From a virus: DNA of 35,864 nt. The notes below the pieces were generated by a model. That model worked only from the letters and a program-made list of their open reading frames with translations, was not told the DNA's origin and searched no databases. Below, one piece after another: positions 32,229-35,864 of the stretch (position 1 is the stretch's first letter; each line of letters begins with the position of its first letter). Made by a program: the position numbers and the translations under genes. The stretch covers positions 1 to 35,864 of IMG/VR virus record IMGVR_UViG_3300005647_000003, one strand, 5' to 3'.

Positions 32229-32546
32229 CTAGGCTTGCAATTCTTTTATTTTGCCTTGTAACTCCTCTATTATGTTCTCGGCTCCGCTTAACTCGGCCGT
32301 TAATCTTTCAATCTCGTCATTTAACTCGTCTTCTCTATACTCGGCATCGTCAAGCGCTGCTCTCATGTCGTCTGTAGTGTCTTCAAAATCTGATGCTGTT
32401 TTTTCGAGTTCGTCAATGTGATTAAATAGGTCCTCAATCACATAATCCCGGGAATCTACTCCTGGGGCTATTTGCTCGGGTAGAACTTCCAGCAAATCCA
32501 TTTTTAAGCGCTCTCTTTGTGTTGGGTTGTCGAAATTTATGCTCAT
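32229..32546 (-). CDS. Small acidic coiled-coil protein
   Basis: A 105-residue acidic protein. Residues about 40-105 form one long coiled coil (FNHIDELEKTASDFEDTTDDMRAALDDAEYREDELNDEIERLTAEL...). AAGGAG precedes the ATG. Such proteins often act as adaptors or inhibitors of host factors, but no function can be read from it. Confidence 0.75.
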   Translation of the reverse strand: MSINFDNPTQRERLKMDLLEVLPEQIAPGVDSRDYVIEDLFNHIDELEKTASDFEDTTDDMRAALDDAEYREDELNDEIERLTAELSGAENIIEELQGKIKELQA

Positions 32547-32589
32547 TGTTTAATTCTCCTTACTATTTAACCTTAATTACTCCTATCTA

Positions 32590-32733
32590 TTAGACACTAA
32601 TCTCAATCTTTTCGCTGCCTTTATGAGCGTAAAGAACTTGCTTGTTAATTGTGTTAATGTAATTGGTAACAGTCCAGCCGTCATCAATTAATAGTTGATA
32701 GTTTTTAGCGTGTGTTTCTCTTATTGTGTACAT
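32590..32733 (-). CDS. 47-residue hypothetical protein
   Basis: A short gene below usual cut-offs: MYTIRETHAKNYQLLIDDG, ending KGSEKIEISV. An AGGAG lies eight bases upstream of the ATG. It overlaps the upstream 53-residue gene by 13 bases, the packed arrangement seen through this operon. Beta-strand-rich; function unknown. Confidence 0.7.
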   Translation of the reverse strand: MYTIRETHAKNYQLLIDDGWTVTNYINTINKQVLYAHKGSEKIEISV

Positions 32734-32882
32734 GTTAGTTGCTCCTGTTCTTTTAGTGTGTGTATATGTAGTAGCTCTTGCTTTGCTTCGTATATATAGG
32801 TTGGCATGTCGTCATCGTCTGGGTATTCACTTTCGAGCCAATCAATAGCTCTGTTTAAAGAATTGTGTATATATGGGTTCAT
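32721..32882 (-). CDS. 53-residue hypothetical protein
   Basis: A short acidic gene: MNPYIHNSLNRAIDWLESEY, then PDDDDMPTYIYEAKQELLHI. AAGGA precedes the ATG at about nine bases. Overlaps the next gene by 13 bases. Probably helical; function unknown. Confidence 0.68.
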   Translation of the reverse strand: MNPYIHNSLNRAIDWLESEYPDDDDMPTYIYEAKQELLHIHTLKEQEQLTCTQ

Positions 32883-32888
32883 ATTTAA

Positions 32889-33065
32889 TTATTCCTTAAT
32901 CTTTACTAGGTCTAAGCTGTAGCTATCTATATCTGATTTACTCTGCATGAACGGTTGCATTAAGTATTGCTCTGTTCGGCAATTGCTACAATCTACTACA
33001 TACTGGTTCATTACTAACATGCAATTATTGCAACGCACTTTGTCGGTTGTAAGTGTGTTATTCAT
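32889..33065 (-). CDS. 58-residue zinc-ribbon protein
   Basis: A short gene with two C-x2-C knuckles (CNNC at residues 12-15 and CSNC at 26-29), the layout of a minimal zinc ribbon. AAGGAG precedes the ATG. Spacing to neighbours is small on both sides. Small zinc ribbons of this kind in early phage operons often contact RNA polymerase or DNA, but the target here is unknown. Confidence 0.75.
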   Translation of the reverse strand: MNNTLTTDKVRCNNCMLVMNQYVVDCSNCRTEQYLMQPFMQSKSDIDSYSLDLVKIKE

Positions 33066-33066
33066 T

Positions 33067-33258
33067 TCAATTACTCCTTAATTTTAATTCTTCATTTGCT
33101 ATTGTGAGCGTATCAATCACCTCTAATATAGTGTCGCCAGGGTTAATGTAGTAGCTACTTACTCCAGTGTAGAAAAAGACTCCGCCAAACTTGCTGGCTC
33201 GAGTCTTTGCTTCTGGGAAGTAAGTGTTTAAGATATATTTTATCTCTCTAATTGTCAT
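33067..33258 (-). CDS. 63-residue hypothetical protein
   Basis: A small alpha/beta protein (MTIREIKYILNTYFPEAKTR...FGGVFFYTGVSSYYINPGDTILEVIDTL). Only a weak Shine-Dalgarno (CGGGT). Two bases separate it from the upstream stop. Family unknown. Confidence 0.7.
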   Translation of the reverse strand: MTIREIKYILNTYFPEAKTRASKFGGVFFYTGVSSYYINPGDTILEVIDTLTIANEELKLRSN

Positions 33259-33260
33259 TT

Positions 33261-33578
33261 CTATACCCGTTCTACATATTTAATATTTACTCTCCGGCCT
33301 AATAGCTCTATGAAATTAGCTCCAAAACTGGCATTCGCTAATAGTTTTCTCAAGCTGTCAATTTCTGTATCGTTGAAGCCATTGCTTCGCATCCAGTGTC
33401 TAAAATACTTTGCAGTGGTTCTGCTGTAATTGTAGTGCTGGCTAATAGTTATCTCGCCCCCTTTCCATTTTGCTATTGGTGTTTCATAGCTTTGAAATAT
33501 TTCTTCGTCTTTCGATTGAATAATGAACTGGTTCGCAACTTTATTTCCGTTGCTGTTGGTTATGTTTGTTACTTTCAT
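33261..33578 (-). CDS. First protein of leftward early operon, hypothetical
   Basis: A 105-residue basic protein (KWKGGEITISQHYNYSRTTAKYFRHWMRSNGFNDTEIDSLRKLLA). The middle part could be a helix-turn-helix-like DNA-binding region. AAAGG lies 11 bases upstream of the ATG. It is the first gene after the structured leader and the palindrome at 33612, so an early regulator is a plausible role. Not recognised by family. Confidence 0.72.
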   Translation of the reverse strand: MKVTNITNSNGNKVANQFIIQSKDEEIFQSYETPIAKWKGGEITISQHYNYSRTTAKYFRHWMRSNGFNDTEIDSLRKLLANASFGANFIELLGRRVNIKYVERV

Positions 33579-33611
33579 ATTGAAGTAAGCCTTTCATATT
33601 ATTTTATTAAT

Positions 33612-33628
33612 TGTTGTCATTGACAACA
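33612..33628 (-). promoter_or_regulatory. Palindromic operator-like site upstream of first early gene
   Basis: TGTTGTCA-T-TGACAACA is a perfect palindrome with a one-base centre. On the minus strand TTGTCA could be a -35 with AATAAT 17 bases downstream, a weak promoter. A related half-site GACAAC recurs at 33923-33928. The site would suit a dimeric repressor such as the ribbon-helix-helix protein encoded at 27746. Confidence 0.55.
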
Positions 33629-34200
33629 TGAGAGCCACCGGGGGTGGGCACCGTTGACCCTCATATTATCAATGAATTTATCTAGTAGCGAGCAGGGTGG
33701 AGACCACTCATCAGGGGGGATAAAATGGCCTCCGCCTTACTCGCTACTACTGTTCCGCACCGAGACTCGCAGGTCGTTGTGCCGAACTTATCATGTAGCT
33801 AGTGCAAAGCACGGCTGTTGGCATAAGGTTCTAATGGTATCTTAAGAGGTATAAACAGCAAAATTATCTCTCTCGCCTCTATGCTTTGCAACAGCTACAT
33901 GATTTAAATCTAATACAACAATGACAACACAAGCTGTATTATTCTATGTTTATACATAAGCAGTTATAGCCTCGGCATCTGTACTTATATTGCCAGTGTT
34001 GTATTAGATCGATGAGAACTACACCACAAGCAAAGATTCTGTTATTGGTTGTGTCGTGGTAGTTCTGTTTGTTAAGGTGATTCTGTCCTAGTTGTCGAGC
34101 CTGTAGCGTTACTATGGTTGTTTTGTAACGGTTAGTGTTCCGTTGGTGCTAGGGGCTTGAACTGTTAGGTGCTTGTCGTCAGTGTTTGTTGCTTGCTGAC
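33628..34200 (-). ncRNA. Large structured leader RNA (about 570 nt)
   Basis: Between the promoter at 34207-34235 and the first early gene there is no convincing frame; instead eight stems follow each other. Arms: 34196-34200/34178-34182; 34154-34162/34091-34101; 34060-34066/34015-34021; 33997-34009/33908-33920 (13 bp perfect); 33893-33903/33790-33800 (11 bp plus 8 bp inside); 33779-33787/33752-33760; 33740-33749/33683-33692 (10 bp plus 9 bp inside); 33660-33664/33628-33632. Gaps between elements are 2 to 24 bases. The predicted transcription start is the first base of the first stem. Size is comparable to ornate phage RNAs such as ROOL, but I cannot match it to one. Confidence 0.62.
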
Positions 34201-34206
34201 ATAACC

Positions 34207-34235
34207 AGAATACATGGCTGGGTCATGTTTGTCAA
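34207..34235 (-). promoter_or_regulatory. Leftward early promoter
   Basis: On the minus strand TTGACA (34235-34230), a 17-bp spacer and TATTCT (34212-34207). With a normal distance the transcript starts near 34200, exactly where the first hairpin of the leader begins. This is the best promoter for the leftward operon of 33.6-24.4 kb. Confidence 0.82.
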
Positions 34236-34643
34236 TACTTTTTTATGTTTAATATTGTGAGGGGGATTTTGCGGACACTTGTAAGTGTCTACAAATTAGT
34301 AATTCTTACAACAGTTGGGATTGGGGTTTTTAACTGGGGTGTGTGGTTGTACTCAAATCGTATAAGATACCCCTGTTTCGTTTGTAGACACTTACGGTGT
34401 CACTATTAATAAAAAACATATATATGTATATACACTCTTTTTTATTTAAAACTAAGACCGTAAGTGTCTACAGATTTTCATACATATTATGCCATGATTG
34501 TATTGCGACATGGTGGCTACCCCTGTTAACGCAGGTCGTACAAGATACATTGTGCGACATAGAATGGTATCTGACCCCTGTTACTGCATTTCGGATATAT
34601 CAATCTGTGTCAATGGGTGGGTGTATATATATGTCGCGGCCCC
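34236..34643. repeat. Control region with 13-bp and 9-bp repeats
   Basis: GTAAGTGTCTACA occurs at 34281-34293 and 34460-34472 and inverted at 34383-34395; two of these are centres of small palindromes (GACACTT-GT-AAGTGTC at 34274-34289; GACAC-TTACG-GTGTC at 34387-34401). ACCCCTGTT occurs at 34369-34377, 34519-34527 and 34574-34582, the last two preceded by GCGACAT. An imperfect palindrome GTCGTACA...TGTGCGAC lies at 34536-34559. Repeated sites of this kind fit an iteron-type origin or a cluster of regulator sites. No supported gene. Confidence 0.6.
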
Positions 34644-34718
34644 GGGGGTGGGGTGGGTAGGGCGTGCAAGGGGGTGGGGTACCCCCTCAATAGGGGGCGG
34701 GGGGGTGGGTGGTCGGGG
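34644..34718 (+). other. G-quadruplex-forming G tracts
   Basis: GGGGG-T-GGGG-T-GGG-TA-GGG at 34644-34662 and a second set of G runs at 34693-34718 (5, 7, 3 and 4 G separated by one to five bases) both meet the usual G4 rule. Between them GGGGTACCCC (34676-34685) and CCCCC-TCAATA-GGGGG (34682-34697) can form hairpins on either strand. The base composition differs sharply from the AT-rich flanks. Confidence 0.7.
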
Positions 34719-34774
34719 TCCCGGCTGTCCCCTATATTACCTCCCACCCGCCAGATTTTAGATTTTTACCCTTT

Positions 34775-34815
34775 TTGACAAACACTAATTATATGTTATA
34801 ACCATGTGTTATACT
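34775..34815 (+). promoter_or_regulatory. Rightward promoter pair
   Basis: TTGACA at 34775-34780, 16-bp spacer, TATAAC at 34797-34802 with TGT in front. A second extended -10, TGT-TATACT (34807-34815), follows. Together with 34207-34235 it makes the control region divergent. It drives the rightward early genes across the numbering origin. Confidence 0.8.
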
Positions 34816-34817
34816 TC

Positions 34818-34906
34818 ATCAGTGAGGTTTTGGAACACTGATCTTGCTTCGTTAGTGGGTTACCCGCAGTTTTCCCACTTTTAGTGTTTAATCGACTTAA
34901 CCTCAC
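34818..34906 (+). promoter_or_regulatory. Rightward leader with mutually exclusive hairpins
   Basis: ATCAGTG (34818-34824) pairs with CACTGAT (34836-34842). The overlapping GTGAGGTT (34822-34829) pairs instead with AACCTCAC (34899-34906). Only one can form at a time. GTGGG...CCCAC followed by TTTT (34856-34882) looks like a weak terminator inside the larger loop. This is the geometry of an attenuator or RNA switch. Confidence 0.45.
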
Positions 34907-34912
34907 ACCTTT

Positions 34913-34918
34913 TATGAT
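34913..34918 (+). promoter_or_regulatory. Possible -10 element for a leaderless gene
   Basis: TATGAT with TCGACT about 15 to 16 bases upstream (34892-34897). A start at the usual distance would fall within a few bases of the ATG at 34930, so its message would be nearly leaderless. Confidence 0.4.
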
Positions 34919-34929
34919 AGAATGGGCTT

Positions 34930-35115
34930 ATGAATTTTCCCCGACATTGTGACCATATAGAGCATGACGGATATCTATATTGTCCCTACCCTGACGACCT
35001 CAGACTTGAGATCGGGGACGACCCCCTAGGACCAGAAGACTCCGACCCAGAGCCGCCAATTATCCGCCGACGCAGACCGACCCCAGCACCACCCCAGACT
35101 CAATCGATTACTTAA
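34930..35115 (+). CDS. 61-residue hypothetical protein
   Basis: A small protein with acidic middle (DDLRLEIGDDPLGPEDSDPEPP) and a basic Pro-rich end (RRRRPTPAPPQTQ). An H-C-x-H plus C (HCDHIEHDGYLYC) near the start may bind metal. There is no Shine-Dalgarno before its ATG, unlike nearly all other genes here. First gene of the rightward early region. Not recognised. Confidence 0.55.
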   Translation: MNFPRHCDHIEHDGYLYCPYPDDLRLEIGDDPLGPEDSDPEPPIIRRRRPTPAPPQTQSIT

Positions 35116-35169
35116 TAGTGCCTTTGCCCTGCAGCCGTACGCTACATGCATTAGTTTTATGGAAAGTGC

Positions 35170-35200
35170 TTGCAATTAGACCCTTATTGCATGTTATATT
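35170..35200 (+). promoter_or_regulatory. Possible promoter for methyltransferase operon
   Basis: TTGCAA at 35170-35175, a 19-bp spacer (long) and TATATT at 35195-35200 with TGT before it. It lies in the 142-base gap before the gene at 35258. Confidence 0.45.
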
Positions 35201-35257
35201 GTTAGTCACGACACAAAGCAAATGGGTCGTAGGATAACTAAAAATAAGGAGGCGTAG

Positions 35258-35431
35258 ATGGTAAAGAAGACCACAAAACCGGGTATGAGTACCGAGAGGT
35301 TTTGGAATATTAAGTGTTTTTTAAGAGGACATAGGTGGAAGACTGCATTAGTTACCCCACACCTTGTCTGCCCCGTTTGTTGCAGTAAGATCGATGTGCT
35401 TGCTCTCAATGGTGAGAGTGAGTCCAAATGA
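35258..35431 (+). CDS. 57-residue small zinc-binding protein
   Basis: A short basic protein with AAGGAGG upstream. KCFLRGHRWKT followed by VCPVCCSK gives the C...GH.W...CPxC pattern common in small phage zinc proteins (DUF1660-like). The stop overlaps the methyltransferase start (ATGA), so it heads the methyltransferase operon. Function unknown. Confidence 0.75.
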   Translation: MVKKTTKPGMSTERFWNIKCFLRGHRWKTALVTPHLVCPVCCSKIDVLALNGESESK

Positions 35432-35864
35432 GTAAAGAATTAAAATATTTAAGCCTATTTAGCGGCATAGGAGGATTTGAAATTGGAATATCTAGGGCTT
35501 TTGATGTACAGGCGGAGCGAGGAGGGCAAGCGACAGCGCAGGGAGTCGATGGCAAAGGGGGTCGACTACACACCCTTTCAGAGCAAGATCCCGGTGCTAC
35601 TGCAGACCCAGATAATGAACACACTGACGGGGGCTCTAACCAAGGACAACCTCATTGTATTGGTTACTCCGAAATCGACAAATACGCAACTAAAGTCTAC
35701 GAAAGGAACTTCAATGGACACACTAACTATGGAGACATCACAAAAATCAACGAAAAAGAACTCCCCGACTTCGACACAGTGGTTGGAGGATTTCCATGCC
35801 AAGCTTTCAGTGTTGCTGGCAAACGAGCTGGATTTGACGACACCAGAGGGACTCTCTTTTTTGA
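35428..35864 (+). CDS. C5-cytosine DNA methyltransferase, 5' part (continues at base 2)
   Basis: The N-terminal part: motif I LSLFSGIGGFEIGI (residues 9-22, SAM binding), the motif II segment YSEIDKYATKVYERNF (about 80-95), motif III/IV GDITKI and GGFPCQAFSVAGKR with the catalytic PCQ cysteine (about residue 124). Between motifs I and II, where about ten residues are usual, there is an extra Gly/Asp/Gln-rich stretch of about 50 residues (26-76). It is in frame and followed by intact motifs. Start ATG 35428 overlaps the previous stop. The frame continues through the circular join to 1024. Confidence 0.95.
   Translation, partial: MSKELKYLSLFSGIGGFEIGISRAFDVQAERGGQATAQGVDGKGGRLHTLSEQDPGATADPDNEHTDGGSNQGQPHCIGYSEIDKYATKVYERNFNGHTNYGDITKINEKELPDFDTVVGGFPCQAFSVAGKRAGFDDTRGTLFF
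35814..35864. repeat. Terminal direct repeat (copy 2)
   Basis: Identical to bases 1-51; see copy 1. Duplicate of the start, so it should be trimmed when the circular map is drawn. Confidence 0.93.

Noticed and set aside
33707-33714. CUGAUGAG on the minus strand, the opening of a hammerhead ribozyme core
   Set aside because: The stem that follows (GUGG...CCAC) is not followed by GAAA and no cleavage site in the right geometry is present, so it is only part of a larger stem.
33683-34162. Array of integron-like attC sites, suggested by consecutive imperfect inverted repeats
   Set aside because: No tyrosine integrase is present, there are no cassettes between the stems and I see no consistent GTTRRRY / RYYYAAC core sites.
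34397-34761. Open frames across the G-rich control region (34397-34660 and 34498-34761)
   Set aside because: No Shine-Dalgarno, implausible amino-acid composition (Gly/Trp/Arg runs from G tracts), and the frames run through repeats and G-quadruplex motifs.
1-35864. CRISPR arrays, tRNA or rRNA genes, insertion sequences and phage integrase or attachment sites
   Set aside because: No regularly spaced direct repeats, no cloverleaf with CCA, no transposase or integrase motifs were seen on reading both strands.

Overview
The window is a complete, circularly closed genome of a tailed phage with a short-tail (podovirus-like) gene set. Bases 1-51 recur exactly as 35814-35864, so the unique length is 35,813 bp, and the cytosine methyltransferase gene runs across the arbitrary cut point. 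Evidence for the phage call is a large terminase, portal, scaffold-like proteins, major capsid protein, adaptor and nozzle tail proteins, a 1560-residue internal virion protein, a collagen-like fibre and an amidase endolysin. I saw no integrase, lysogeny repressor, tRNA, rRNA or CRISPR array. Start sites mostly carry good Shine-Dalgarno sequences and promoters are sigma70-like. The amidase with wall-binding repeats and the lack of a recognisable Rz/Rz1-type spanin pair suggest a Gram-positive-type or Patescibacteria-like host, but the sequence does not settle the host.

Layout. (1) From about 34.8 kb rightward through the origin of numbering to 4.24 kb: small zinc-binding proteins, C5-cytosine methyltransferase, glutaredoxin, SF3 helicase, a possible small terminase and a VRR-NUC nuclease. 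(2) 4.3-17.05 kb, rightward: virion proteins in an unusual order (ejection proteins, adaptor, nozzle, portal, then scaffold-like proteins). (3) 17.05-18.4 kb: the large terminase alone on the opposite strand. (4) 18.5-24.2 kb, rightward: major capsid protein with its own terminator, then a second late unit with a structural protein, small membrane proteins, amidase, membrane protein and tail fibre. (5) 33.6-24.4 kb, leftward: an early operon of very small proteins, a CAP-domain membrane protein, SF2 and Pif1-like helicases, a ribbon-helix-helix protein, a Sak4-like ATPase, an SSB-like protein and a YqaJ-type exonuclease, ending in tandem terminators. (6) 33.6-34.93 kb: a 1.35-kb control region without convincing genes.

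The genes form a recombination-based replication module (exonuclease, single-strand binding protein, Sak4-like annealing ATPase, three helicases, a VRR nuclease) without a recognisable DNA polymerase, so the phage probably borrows the host replisome. The rightward late units share a near-identical promoter block upstream of 4318 and 19466.

The most unusual content is non-coding. A consensus leftward promoter at 34207-34235 points into about 570 nt with no gene in which eight long-range stems follow one another almost without gaps. It looks like a large structured RNA at the head of the early transcript. A second place in the same operon, between the Sak4-like and SSB-like genes, holds two tandem elements of 160 and 159 nt, each closed by a long terminal stem. 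I could not assign either to a known RNA family from memory. Upstream of the leader lie three copies of a 13-bp repeat, spaced 9-mer repeats and G-quadruplex-forming G tracts, a plausible origin or control region. A separate 21-bp-period pair of DnaA-box-like sequences lies at 14.7 kb.
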